Source of the DNA: Deltaproteobacteria bacterium
GTDB taxonomy: Bacteria; Myxococcota_A; Polyangia; Polyangiales; Sandaracinaceae
DNA: 64,000 nucleotides
Reading direction: 5' to 3'
NCBI GenBank assembly: GCA_017303575.1
Contig: JAFLCL010000001.1
Location: 1-64,000 of the forward strand
Part shown: positions 1 to 8,209 of the stretch, one piece after another
How the letters are laid out: each line of letters opens with the position of its first letter
Position numbering within the stretch: position 1 is the first letter of the stretch
Program-made: the position numbers and the translations under genes
The notes under the pieces: generated by a model
Databases searched by the model: none
Told to the model about the DNA's origin: nothing
Seen by the model: only the letters and a program-made list of their open reading frames with translations

Positions 1-2177
1 CGACGCTCGATGGCGGCGCGGAGCCGCCGCACGCACGTCGCCGCGCTCGCGCGGAACAGCGAGACCACCTCGACGACGAAGCTCGGCCCGAGCGACTCGA
101 CGACCGAGAGGGTCGTCGGATCGAGGACCTCGTGCTCCGCAGCCCTGGGGGGCAGCTCCGAGAGGCCCGCCGCGAGCGGCGCTTCGACGAGGAGCGCGCG
201 CAGCACCCGCACGTCGATGGGCTTGGTGACGTAGTCGTCCATGCCCGCCGCGGCGCACGCCGACTGATGCTCGCGCGTCGCGAACGCAGTCATCGCGATG
301 ATGCGCGGCTGTCGCCTCACGGTGGTGTCCGCTCGGATGCGTCGGGTCGCCTCGAGCCCGTCCATGTCGGGCATCGCCACGTCCATCAGCACCACGTCGA
401 AGGCGCCCTGCCGAACGGCCTGCACCGCAGCGCGTCCGTCGCCCACGATCTCGGCCTCGTAGCCCCAGCGCGCGAGCAGTCGGTGCGCGACCTGCTGATT
501 GACCACGTTGTCCTCGGCCAAGAGCACACGCAGCGGCCGCGTGCGGGCGAGCCGTTGCGTCGAGGTCGCCCGCCCGCGTTTCGGCGGCGCGTCCAAGCCG
601 AGCGCGTTGGCCAGGGCGTGCTCGAGCGCCTCGAGCTTGATGGGCTCCGCGACGTCACCGCTCGCCCGCGATCCGATGGGGCGGATGCGGAGGAATGGCA
701 CCGTCGCGCGTGACACCTGGGCGCTCGAGAGCACCACGTCGATCATCGGGGTCCGCGCCATGCGGAGGAGCAAGGCATCCACCGACGGCGCGATCTCGGC
801 GACGGCACCGAGGCTCCGGATCATGCGAGCGATGCAGTCCACGACGATCGCGCTCGCGTGGTGCACGAGCACGCGCCGGCCCGCGACGACGCTCGTGTGC
901 GCCGCGCGCTCGACGCTCGGGAGCTCGAGCGAGAACACGAACGTGGACCCCTCGCCCAGCTCGGAGCGGAGATCGAGCGAGCCGCCCATCAGCTCGACGA
1001 GCCTGCGGGAGATGGCGAGGCCCAGGCCCGAGCCGCCGTGTCGACGACTGGTGGAGGAGTCGAGCTGCTCGAACGGCTCGAACAGACGATCTCGCACCTC
1101 GGCGGAGATCCCCGGCCCCGTGTCGGTGACTGAGAAACGAAGCCGGCCTGCCACCCGCTCGACGTCCACGAGCACGTGCCCGCGCGCGGTGAACTTCACG
1201 GCGTTCGAGAGGAGGTTCACGAGCACCTGGCGGCAGCGCGTGACGTCGCCCCGCACCGCAGTCGGCACGTCCTCACCGATGCGGTAGCAGACCGGCAGCC
1301 CCTTGGCGCCGGCGGCCGCGCTCACCAGGTCGATCGACTCCTCCACCACCTCGCGCAGGGAGAAGGGCTCGGCCTCGAGGTCGAGGCGACCCGACTCGAT
1401 CTTCGAGAAGTCGAGGATGTCGGTGATGAGCGCGAGGAGCACCTCGCCGCTCGTCTCGATCGTGCGCGCGATCTCTCGTTGCTCGGCATCGAGCGCGGAA
1501 TCGAGCAGGATGCGCGTCATCCCGATCACGCCGTTGAGCGGCGTCCGGATCTCGTGGCTCATGCTCGCGAGGAAGGCGGACTTGGCATCGGTGGCGGCCT
1601 CGGCGCGCGTGCGTGCCTCGCCCAGGTCCTCGACGAGCGTCTGGAGCCGTGCCGCGCTCTCTGCGAGCGCGTCGTTCCTCTCTGCGAGCCGCGCGTTCGC
1701 TTCACGCAGCGCCTGCCGCTGCGCCGCGAGGGTGTCTGCCAGCTGCTCGGCTTCGCGAAGAGCCGTCGTCTGCGTCTGGAGCGCGAGGAGGAGATCGCCG
1801 ATGGGATCGTGGGTGGCGAAGTCCGAGAACGTGAGCCCCAGATCACCCAGCTGCTCCACCCTCGTGAGCCACGGTCCACCGAGGAAGACGAGCGCCCCGT
1901 CGACCTCGATCAGCTCGCCGCGGAAGGGCGTGCCCGAGGCGACGTGCTCGAACGTCAGCAGAGTGCCCACGTGCGCACGCAGGCTCTCGAAGCTCGGGGT
2001 CAGGCGCGGCCGGAGCGGCCGGAAGAGGTCCTCGAAGCGCGCTCCTTCACGCGCATCGGGGCAGGCGCGAGCGAGCGAGCGTCCGACCTCGACCACGCGC
2101 CCGGCGTCATCGAGCACGAAGTGGAACGGGAAGGCGGACGCGAACGCCGCGGGACCCAGCGCGTAGCCAGCGCTCAC
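1..2177 (-). CDS. H-NOX-associated hybrid sensor histidine kinase (C-terminus beyond window)
   Basis: Cytoplasmic hybrid kinase, probably the output of the H-NOX protein encoded just upstream. Order read from the sequence: an HNOBA-like N-terminus with the motif FPFHFVLDD (about residues 1-130), a coiled coil (130-200), HisKA with H-box MSHEIRTPLNG (about 205), HATPase with N-box LLSNAVK and G-boxes DTGPGIS and GGSGLGLAIS (320-390), a degenerate receiver (430-510), a true receiver with LLAEDN, VLMDVAMP and YVTKPID (550-650), and the start of an Hpt-like region at the window edge. The first receiver has DVVLSS where the phospho-acceptor Asp should be. No membrane segment is seen. The start GTG at 2177 overlaps the H-NOX stop (GTGA), so translation is probably coupled. 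Confidence 0.9.
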   Translation of the reverse strand, partial: MSAGYALGPAAFASAFPFHFVLDDAGRVVEVGRSLARACPDAREGARFEDLFRPLRPRLTPSFESLRAHVGTLLTFEHVASGTPFRGELIEVDGALVFLGGPWLTRVEQLGDLGLTFSDFATHDPIGDLLLALQTQTTALREAEQLADTLAAQRQALREANARLAERNDALAESAARLQTLVEDLGEARTRAEAATDAKSAFLASMSHEIRTPLNGVIGMTRILLDSALDAEQREIARTIETSGEVLLALITDILDFSKIESGRLDLEAEPFSLREVVEESIDLVSAAAGAKGLPVCYRIGEDVPTAVRGDVTRCRQVLVNLLSNAVKFTARGHVLVDVERVAGRLRFSVTDTGPGISAEVRDRLFEPFEQLDSSTSRRHGGSGLGLAISRRLVELMGGSLDLRSELGEGSTFVFSLELPSVERAAHTSVVAGRRVLVHHASAIVVDCIARMIRSLGAVAEIAPSVDALLLRMARTPMIDVVLSSAQVSRATVPFLRIRPIGSRASGDVAEPIKLEALEHALANALGLDAPPKRGRATSTQRLARTRPLRVLLAEDNVVNQQVAHRLLARWGYEAEIVGDGRAAVQAVRQGAFDVVLMDVAMPDMDGLEATRRIRADTTVRRQPRIIAMTAFATREHQSACAAAGMDDYVTKPIDVRVLRALLVEAPLAAGLSELPPRAAEHEVLDPTTLSVVESLGPSFVVEVVSLFRASAATCVRRLRAAIER

Positions 2178-2731
2178 GACGGGCTCCGTTCGTCCCACAC
2201 GATCAGGAAGATGTCGTGGCCCACGACCTCGGCGCGCTGCTCGTGGAGGACGGTGACGCGCTCGCGGTAGTGCTCCGCGAGCCCGTCGAGGAGGCCCTCC
2301 ACGAAGGGCACGAGCCCCTTGCGCTCCGACTCGTAGCGGAGGCGCACGTGGGTCGCGGACTCGTCGAGGACGGTGAACGTCGGAGGGCGCAGCGCGGGCA
2401 GCGAGAGCGAGACGCGGGTGTGGAACGTCGGCAGACTCTGGAGGAACGCGTGCAGGCTCGCGCCCGACGCGTCCAAGAGCGGCCCGTAGCCCTCGCGCGC
2501 GGTGGTGAGGATCCAGAACCGACCGAACGCGAAGAGCACGTCGCGCACCGGCAGCCCGAGCACGGACGACGCCGCGCCCACGAGCGCGTACGTGACGCTG
2601 TCGTCGTAGCTGCGGTTGCTGACGAAGGTCTCGGCGTCGAGCTCGGCGCGCTGCGCGACGGCGCTCCAGGCGGCTTCACCGTGATCGCGGACGATCATCC
2701 CGTGGGTCGCCTTGTTCACCATCCCGTACAC
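2174..2731 (-). CDS. H-NOX heme-nitric-oxide sensor domain protein
   Basis: Stand-alone H-NOX protein of 185 residues, the usual family length. The proximal heme ligand is His104 in PTFHTRV, and the heme-propionate motif Y-x-S-x-R is Tyr133, Ser135, Arg137 (RYESERKG). The N-terminus MYGMVNKATHG is typical. The start was set at GTG 2731 because it gives this N-terminus and follows GGAGG by five bases. The position five residues after Arg137, where oxygen-binding members carry a distal Tyr, is Pro here, which suggests NO rather than O2 sensing (inference). The gene is coupled by a 4-base overlap to the hybrid kinase, and it is divergent from the sigma-factor operon. Confidence 0.93.
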   Translation of the reverse strand: MYGMVNKATHGMIVRDHGEAAWSAVAQRAELDAETFVSNRSYDDSVTYALVGAASSVLGLPVRDVLFAFGRFWILTTAREGYGPLLDASGASLHAFLQSLPTFHTRVSLSLPALRPPTFTVLDESATHVRLRYESERKGLVPFVEGLLDGLAEHYRERVTVLHEQRAEVVGHDIFLIVWDERSPS

Positions 2732-2883
2732 CACGACCTCCGTTCGGGGACCCGAGGCGCTCGGTGCTGCGAGCCGCGACACGAGTCCCCGGTCGTCCAT
2801 CGGACGACGCGCGTCAGAGCCTGAGGACGATGCAGCGCTGCCGACCGGGGCGGAGCGACGGTGTGTGGTACAAACGCTCGGCC

Positions 2884-3810
2884 ATGCCCGAGTCCCCCCG
2901 CGAATCGGCCAGACGGCCGACGTCGACGAAGGTCGAAGGAGCGGGATCTGGCGAGCAGCCGCGTCGGTCGCGGAGCCGCGGGCCCGCCGACGAGGATCAC
3001 GAAAATCCTTTGAATGGGGCCGGTTCCGAGGCGTCTCACGGCTCGGATGACCCGCCCGAGGCACGCCACCCCGCGACCGAGCCCGAAGGAGACGATCCTT
3101 CGTCGGGCGATCGCGACGACGCCTCGACGGCAGACCGCAGCGTCAGCGAGCTCTTGCTCGACGACCTCGTCCCCGACGACGCGCGTGTCCTCCATCACGG
3201 GCCCGAGGATCGCGAGCTCGACGCAGAGCTCGTGCGCAAGGCACAAGGCGGCGACCACGCGGCGTTCCGTCAGCTCTTCGACCGCTACCACAAGCGCGTC
3301 TACGCGGTGGCGTTCGGCGTCCTCAAGAACCGCCACGACGCCCTCGACTGCGTGCAGGAGGGCTTCGTCAAGGTCCACCGCCACCTCCCCAACTTCCAGG
3401 GCAGCTCGTCCTTCTACACCTGGCTCTACCGCATCGTCATGAACCTCGCGATCGATCAGCTGCGGCGGCGCAAGACGTCCAAGCCCGTCGAGTTCGACGA
3501 CAGCTTCCGGCGTGACAGCCAGGAGCCTGGCGACGACGTGATCGTCGCGCGCCTGCTCGACGAGAACCCGCGCAAGGCTGTCATCCGCCGCGAGCTGCTG
3601 GAGAAGGTGCAGGCCGCGCTCGCCGAGCTGCCCGAGTACCACCGGCAGGTGATCCTGCTGCGCGAGATCGAGGGCATGTCCTACGAGGAGATGGCCGAGG
3701 CCCTCGACGTGCCCAAGGGCACGATCATGAGCCGGCTGTTCCACGCGCGGAAAAAGATGCAGGAGGCCCTCAAGTCCTACGTCGACGGAGACCTCGAGAT
3801 CGAGGAATGA
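2884..3810 (+). CDS. ECF-type RNA polymerase sigma factor
   Basis: Sigma-70 family ECF factor. Region 2 lies at about residues 112-200 (FRQLFDRYHKRVYAVAF, then DALDCVQEGFVKVHRHL and the WLYRIVMNLAIDQLRRR helix). Region 4 lies at about 230-295 (LPEYHRQVILLREIEG, MSYEEMAEAL, VPKGTIMSRLFHARKK). The first 110 residues are low-complexity, charged and probably disordered, which is longer than usual for ECF factors. Start 2884 (MPESPRES) is a choice. An ATG at 2830 preceded by GAGG is the alternative. The stop overlaps the next start as ATGA, and the next gene encodes its likely anti-sigma partner. Confidence 0.9.
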   Translation: MPESPRESARRPTSTKVEGAGSGEQPRRSRSRGPADEDHENPLNGAGSEASHGSDDPPEARHPATEPEGDDPSSGDRDDASTADRSVSELLLDDLVPDDARVLHHGPEDRELDAELVRKAQGGDHAAFRQLFDRYHKRVYAVAFGVLKNRHDALDCVQEGFVKVHRHLPNFQGSSSFYTWLYRIVMNLAIDQLRRRKTSKPVEFDDSFRRDSQEPGDDVIVARLLDENPRKAVIRRELLEKVQAALAELPEYHRQVILLREIEGMSYEEMAEALDVPKGTIMSRLFHARKKMQEALKSYVDGDLEIEE

Positions 3811-4685
3811 CCATGGCTCCCCCTTCACAGAACGACGGCAGCGATCGGGACCTCCATCGTCTCTTCGATGGTGATCTCTCGCCCTCGGAGATCGAGGCGC
3901 TGATCGAGGCCGAGAAGAAGCGCGACGCGCAAGGGATCTCGGGCACGCGCGCGAAGCTCCAGGCCCTGGGCGATCTGCGCGCGGTCATCCGGGCTGCGAC
4001 CTCCGACGAGAGCGATCCGATCGACGCCGACGCGGCGTGGGCCCAGATCGCCGCGCGCATCGAGGGCGCCGCGAGCGAGGAGACCGACACGCGCACGAGC
4101 TCCTCCAAGATCGCCGCGCAGCGCCCCGCGCTCCGCGTGATCGAGGGTGGCCTGAGCGAGAAGGCGCAAGCGCGTGACGAGGCCGAGCGACCCATCGAGC
4201 GCGCCCAGGAGCGTGCTCAGGAGCGGGCCCAGGAGCGTGCAGAGAGCGCACCGCCCGGTCTGCTCCAGCGCATCGACCGCGCGGCGGCCGATCGCGACGA
4301 AGAGACCAAGCGACGCGAGCGTCAGGTCCGTCAGCGTCGCTCGATCATCATGGTCGTGAGCGGCCTCGCGGCAGCCGCCGCGGCAGCGATCGTGCTCTTC
4401 GGTCCCGGCGATGGTGGCACCGACCCGATCGCGGGCACCTCGCCTCCGTCGACCACGACGACGGCCGAGGTCGTCCACGACCCGGCCGCCGACGAGCAGC
4501 TGAACCGCACCGAGGTGATCGCCGTCGACTTCGGATCGAACGTCGGCACAGTGTTCTCTGTCGAAGGCACCGAGGGATCCCGCTACGCCGTGGTGTGGCT
4601 CGCGGACGAGGTCGACAAGGCCGCCGACCCCGAGGACACCGAGGAAGCCCCCGCGCCCGAGGGCGACGACACCGCGCAACTCTGA
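3807..4685 (+). CDS. Predicted membrane anti-sigma factor
   Basis: 292-residue protein translationally coupled to the ECF sigma gene by an ATGA overlap. A cytoplasmic N-terminal region (residues 1-180) begins DLHRLFDGDLSPSEIEAL, a pattern typical of sigma-binding anti-sigma domains. One membrane helix follows (IIMVVSGLAAAAAAAIVLFG, about 181-200), then a periplasmic tail of about 90 residues containing EVIAVDFGSNVGTVFSVEG. The zinc-binding HxxxCxxC motif of ZAS anti-sigma factors is absent and there are no cysteines, so the assignment rests on position and topology. A repeated AQER linker sits just before the membrane segment. Confidence 0.75.
   Translation: MTMAPPSQNDGSDRDLHRLFDGDLSPSEIEALIEAEKKRDAQGISGTRAKLQALGDLRAVIRAATSDESDPIDADAAWAQIAARIEGAASEETDTRTSSSKIAAQRPALRVIEGGLSEKAQARDEAERPIERAQERAQERAQERAESAPPGLLQRIDRAAADRDEETKRRERQVRQRRSIIMVVSGLAAAAAAAIVLFGPGDGGTDPIAGTSPPSTTTTAEVVHDPAADEQLNRTEVIAVDFGSNVGTVFSVEGTEGSRYAVVWLADEVDKAADPEDTEEAPAPEGDDTAQL
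4197..4244 (+). repeat. Four tandem 12-base units in the anti-sigma gene
   Basis: Four consecutive units of the form GAGCGxGCxCAG encode ERAQ/ERAQ/ERAQ/ERAE in the juxtamembrane linker. The units differ mostly at synonymous positions (GCC/GCT, CGC/CGT/CGG), so the array looks old or selected rather than freshly expanded. It could still vary in copy number between strains without a frameshift. Confidence 0.8.
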
Positions 4686-4702
4686 CGGACGCACGACGAC
4701 CG

Positions 4703-5251
4703 ATGACTCGAACCCGCACCCACGTCCTCCGACCTCTCGCGTCGATCGCCACGATCGCGAGCATGCTCGCCGTGACGCCGGTGGGCGCGCAGCCGAACCG
4801 ATCCCAGCAGCCGCAGGCCACGGGCGGCCAGTCGCCGACCCAGCGCGTGCTGCCGAACGAGGTCGCGGGCGAGGTGTTCGTGATCCTCGCCAGCGAGCGC
4901 GACGGTGAGATCGATCCCGCGCTCTCGAGCATGCAGGCGCTGCGGCAGCCGCCGTTCAACGCCTTCCACTCGATGCAGCTGCTCGCGCGCCCCTCCATCC
5001 ATCTCGCGATCGGTGAGCCCCAGAACGTGCCGCTGCCGAACGGCCGTGTGCTCCAGCTCGCGCTCGACTCGGTGACGCCCGAGGGCCGCTACCGCGTGCG
5101 TGTCTCCATCAACCGCCCCGAGCAGCAGGACTACCTCCCGCTGCTCGAGATCGTCGCACCGCCGGGCGATCCGTTCTTCCTCGCAGGCCAGAGCTTCATG
5201 GGCGGCACGCTCGTGATCGGCGTGCGACTGGGCGAGCGCGCCGCCCGCTGA
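4703..5251 (+). CDS. Secreted protein of unknown function in the ECF sigma operon
   Basis: 182 residues beginning MTRTRTHVLRPLASIATIA, a clear Sec-type signal peptide ending at about VGAQ. The mature part starts with a Gln/Pro-rich linker, then a globular region with FVILASERDGEIDP, PSIHLAIGEPQNV and a C-terminal GGTLVIGVRLGERAAR. I do not recognise a family. It lies 17 bases after the anti-sigma gene on the same strand, so it is probably the third gene of the sigma operon and may be an envelope target or signal component (inference). Confidence 0.75.
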   Translation: MTRTRTHVLRPLASIATIASMLAVTPVGAQPNRSQQPQATGGQSPTQRVLPNEVAGEVFVILASERDGEIDPALSSMQALRQPPFNAFHSMQLLARPSIHLAIGEPQNVPLPNGRVLQLALDSVTPEGRYRVRVSINRPEQQDYLPLLEIVAPPGDPFFLAGQSFMGGTLVIGVRLGERAAR

Positions 5252-5276
5252 CACGTGCGGTGAACGCGCCGCGCCC

Positions 5277-5966
5277 TCAGCGACCTTGGACCCGTCTCGG
5301 CAAGTGGTCCCATCGCGGGCGGGTGTTTCCCGCGACGTCGGTGACGAGCTCCACGCGATAGAGAGGCTGTTCTTCGGTGCTCGTCTCGGCAGACATGCAG
5401 ACCGGTGCCTCCTCGGGTCCCCGCCAGAGGACGTGAAGCGGGCCAGCCCTCTCGAAGCTCGTCTGCGTGAGCGCCAGCCACTCGAGGATGAGTCGCTCGG
5501 GGGTCTTCGGGTCCATCCGACTGTGCGTCTCGCGCACGCGCATCAGGTCGCGCAGCCGTGCCCACCGCGTGACCTCGGGCCGCATCGAAGCCTCGGCGAA
5601 GCTCAGCGTCTGGGCTCCATCGCGGTCTTCGATCACGACCGAGCGCAGGCCATACACGATCTCGACGTTTCGCCGGTTCCACGCGTAGTCCCGAGCAACG
5701 GCGCGCCACATGTCGACGGCCGCCCAGGTACCCAGACCTCCGAACGCGATGCCGATCACTCCGAGCAAGACCGAGTGCTGGAGGTTGTAGAGCGAAGCGA
5801 GGAGCAGGGGCGCGGCGAGCGAGAAGAGCACGGCGAGGAAGATCGGCGGCTCTCGCCTGTCCGTGCGCACGATCTCCTTGCCCATCGCGCGGTGATCGAG
5901 ATCGGCGAACGTCGTGGCTCGATGTCGCTTCGCGCCGCGCGACCGCTCACTCTTCTCGTTGGCCAT
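5277..5966 (-). CDS. Hypothetical membrane protein
   Basis: 229 residues, family not recognised. A basic N-terminus (MANEKSERSRGAKRHR) is followed by two hydrophobic segments at about residues 42-60 (IFLAVLFSLAAPLLLASLY) and 66-85 (VLLGVIGIAFGGLGTWAAV). A soluble C-terminal region of about 140 residues, rich in Arg and Trp, follows. The gene is convergent with the sigma-operon secreted protein, with 25 bases between stop codons, and its 5' end faces the lipoprotein genes. Confidence 0.7.
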   Translation of the reverse strand: MANEKSERSRGAKRHRATTFADLDHRAMGKEIVRTDRREPPIFLAVLFSLAAPLLLASLYNLQHSVLLGVIGIAFGGLGTWAAVDMWRAVARDYAWNRRNVEIVYGLRSVVIEDRDGAQTLSFAEASMRPEVTRWARLRDLMRVRETHSRMDPKTPERLILEWLALTQTSFERAGPLHVLWRGPEEAPVCMSAETSTEEQPLYRVELVTDVAGNTRPRWDHLPRRVQGR

Positions 5967-6093
5967 GCTCGAGCTCCCGTTCGTCGTGGCCGGCTGTACT
6001 CGGGCGGCGCGCTCGATGCCACCGGCGTGCGATGGGCGTCGGGGTCACCCCGACGGCTTGCCTGTCGCCATATCCGTCCGTCATCCTCGATGG

Positions 6094-6474
6094 ATGGTGC
6101 AACTGGGGAGGATGGTGGCGGCCGCTTGGATGATCGCGGTGGCGGCATGCGAGTCGAGCCCTTCGCTCGACGCGGCGATCGACGTGGGTCCCGTGTACTT
6201 GCGAAACGAGGGCGCCTGCGAGTACCGGGATTACGGCTCCACGTGCGACGTCGCCTGCGACGTGCCTCCCGACGTGCCCATCACGGTGACCATCACTTGG
6301 AGTGGGCCGTACTGCTGTAACTACCCGCCCGAGATCGCGCCACCGCAGGAGTCGTTCGTCGACTGCCGCTGTGAAGCAGGCTCAATCGTCTGTCCTCGCA
6401 GCGTCGGGGCGACGATGCGCTCTCTGCCGGCGAGCAGCTGCGAGTTCTGTCCCGGTACTCCCTCGGGGTCCTAA
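6094..6474 (+). CDS. Cys-rich predicted lipoprotein, first of a tandem pair
   Basis: 126 residues. It starts MVQLGRMVAAAWMIAVAACES, a lipoprotein signal with Cys in a VAAC lipobox. The mature domain has regularly spaced cysteines: CEYRDYGSTCDVACDVPPDV, a WSGPYCC block, DCRCEAGSIVC and CEFC. The same spacing and PPxVPI / PYCC / DCRC blocks recur in the next gene, so the two are tandem paralogues. Disulfides in an exported domain are likely. The frame stops at TAA 6472-6474 but stays open afterwards (see findings). No known family recognised. Confidence 0.72.
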   Translation: MVQLGRMVAAAWMIAVAACESSPSLDAAIDVGPVYLRNEGACEYRDYGSTCDVACDVPPDVPITVTITWSGPYCCNYPPEIAPPQESFVDCRCEAGSIVCPRSVGATMRSLPASSCEFCPGTPSGS

Positions 6475-6610
6475 CCCGACGCGTCACGCCTCGACGCAGG
6501 CTCCGTCGTCACGTTCGACGCCGGGCCGATGGACGGCGACGCGGGCTCGTGACGGGGCCGACACGTCGCTCGCCTCGACAGCGTGCGTCGTTCCTCGTCA
6601 CACTCGACGG

Positions 6611-7084
6611 ATGCTTCGACAGGGGATGATGGTGGTGGCCCTCGTCATGGTGGGCTGTGGTGGGAGCCACGGTCCCGAGGAAGACTCGGGCACGGGGTTC
6701 GATGTTGGGTCTACGGAGGCGCACGAGGCCGGCATACCGAGCGACGACGCACCCATGCCGAGCGACGACGTGCCGGGCGTCGTGCGACGGGTCGAGTGCG
6801 CCTACTCGTATGGTGCCGAGTGCCGTGTCGCGTGCGAGGAGCCGCCCGAGGTTCCGATCGAGCTCTCCATCGACTGGTCGTCTCCCTACTGCTGCGCCGA
6901 CATCCCTGGTCCCATCGACGATCGGCACTTCCGAGACTGCCGGTGCATCGACGGCCTCATCCACTGCTGGTCGCCATACGACGTCTCCGCGCCGACGCGG
7001 ATGCGATCGGTGCCGATCACGTGGTGCGATCTCTGCGGCATCCCCGGCTCGCGCGGATTCGACGCAGGCACCGACGCCCGCTGA
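6611..7084 (+). CDS. Cys-rich predicted lipoprotein, second of a tandem pair
   Basis: 157 residues, starting MLRQGMMVVALVMVGCGG with a lipobox Cys at about position 16. An Asp/Glu/Pro-rich linker containing two similar PSDD repeats leads to a domain homologous to the preceding gene: CAYSYGAECRVACEEPPEV, WSSPYCC, DCRCIDGLIHC, MRSVPITWCDLC. The tail ends FDAGTDAR, the kind of Asp-Ala-Gly-rich segment common in myxobacterial surface lipoproteins. An outer-membrane location is inferred. No known function. Confidence 0.75.
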   Translation: MLRQGMMVVALVMVGCGGSHGPEEDSGTGFDVGSTEAHEAGIPSDDAPMPSDDVPGVVRRVECAYSYGAECRVACEEPPEVPIELSIDWSSPYCCADIPGPIDDRHFRDCRCIDGLIHCWSPYDVSAPTRMRSVPITWCDLCGIPGSRGFDAGTDAR

Positions 7085-7101
7085 AAAGGACGATCAGCGG
7101 G
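7077..7101. terminator. Bidirectional hairpin containing both stop codons
   Basis: CCCGCTGA (7077-7084) pairs with TCAGCGGG (7094-7101) around a 9-base loop. The arms contain the TGA of the upstream lipoprotein gene and, on the other strand, the TGA of the convergent hydrolase. No U-run follows, so termination is only inferred. Confidence 0.5.
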
Positions 7102-8185
7102 GATCGAGCCAGCCGCGGGCGCCGAGCAGGCGGGCGATCTCGCGGAAGCCTTCGTCGCGGCCTGCCTGGACGATGTGACCACCGGGGAACGCGATCAGCT
7201 TGCCCTCCATGTGCGCGGCGAGCTTCTCCGCGTGCGCGATCGGGGTGATGCGATCGGCCTCGCCGGCGAGCACGAGCACGTTCTCCTTCGGCACGCGTGA
7301 CGGACGCGCGAGCGGGCTCACCACGGCATGCGCGCGCTCGAGCGCATCGTGCTGCTCACGTCGCTGCGTCGCGGTGCCCACGAGCCGATCGCGATCGCGC
7401 GCAAAATCCGCGATCGACGCGAGCGGGATCATCGGAAACGCGAAGTCGAGCGGCTCGACGGTGGAGAGCAGCGCCGTGGTGTAGCCGCCGAGGCTCATGC
7501 CCATCGCGCCCACGGCCACGCTGCCGCGCGATCGCAGCCACCACGCGAGCGAGCGCAGATCGACGATCCCATGACGAAAGCCCTCGATCGTGAGGCGCGG
7601 ATCGCTCGCAGGAAGGAGCGGCCTCTTGCCGGACACGCCGCGCTTGCCGTGGTGCGGCATCAAGCCCAGCACCACGTCGAGGCCGCGATCGAAGAGCCAC
7701 TTCACGGGGAACGCGCGCTCCTCGACGCGCACGTCACCGCCGAGGTAGCCGTGCAAGAGGATGATCGCGGGGCGCGGCGCATCGGTGTGGAGGAACGCGC
7801 GTGCGTGCGCGATCTCGTTCACCGAGGCGCGCGAGCGCAGACGCCGCGACAGCTCGTCGTCGAGGTGCAGCGGCGGAAGCGCGGAGGGCCAGCTCAGGTC
7901 GATCACCGCGCCCCGACCGCCGAAGTCGCGAACGTCGGCGCGCGCGATCGAAGGCCTCACGAAGGGGAAGAACGCATCGGGATCGGAGACGTACGGCGCG
8001 TAGAGCGCCTCGATCTCGCCCAGGCGCGCGACACGTTCGCTCGGTCCCAGCGACTCCGCCGCGGACGCGCTGCGCGAGCTCTCGCTGCGTCCGAAGATGA
8101 CCTTGCTCAGCGCCTGATCGACCGTGGCGGCCACGCCCGAGGTGAACGTTCGCGCGACGCGGGCTGGGAGGGTGGGCACGGGCAC
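7094..8185 (-). CDS. Alpha/beta hydrolase family protein
   Basis: 363 residues. The fold is indicated by the oxyanion-hole region ILLHGYLGG, the nucleophile elbow GMSLGGYTTALL (Ser in GxSxG), the acid loop LAGEADRITPIAHAE and the catalytic His in FPGGHIVQAG near the C-terminus. The N-terminal 130 residues are an extra region before the core. The substrate is unknown. The start is uncertain: GTG 8185 (VPVPTLPARVAR) is chosen because it clears the divergent methyltransferase start by 24 bases, and GTG 8179 is two codons inside. The frame is open far upstream, but only as antisense of trmH. Confidence 0.85.
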   Translation of the reverse strand: MPVPTLPARVARTFTSGVAATVDQALSKVIFGRSESSRSASAAESLGPSERVARLGEIEALYAPYVSDPDAFFPFVRPSIARADVRDFGGRGAVIDLSWPSALPPLHLDDELSRRLRSRASVNEIAHARAFLHTDAPRPAIILLHGYLGGDVRVEERAFPVKWLFDRGLDVVLGLMPHHGKRGVSGKRPLLPASDPRLTIEGFRHGIVDLRSLAWWLRSRGSVAVGAMGMSLGGYTTALLSTVEPLDFAFPMIPLASIADFARDRDRLVGTATQRREQHDALERAHAVVSPLARPSRVPKENVLVLAGEADRITPIAHAEKLAAHMEGKLIAFPGGHIVQAGRDEGFREIARLLGARGWLDPR

Positions 8186-8209
8186 GATCGTAGGGCAAAA
8201 CGCCGCCCC

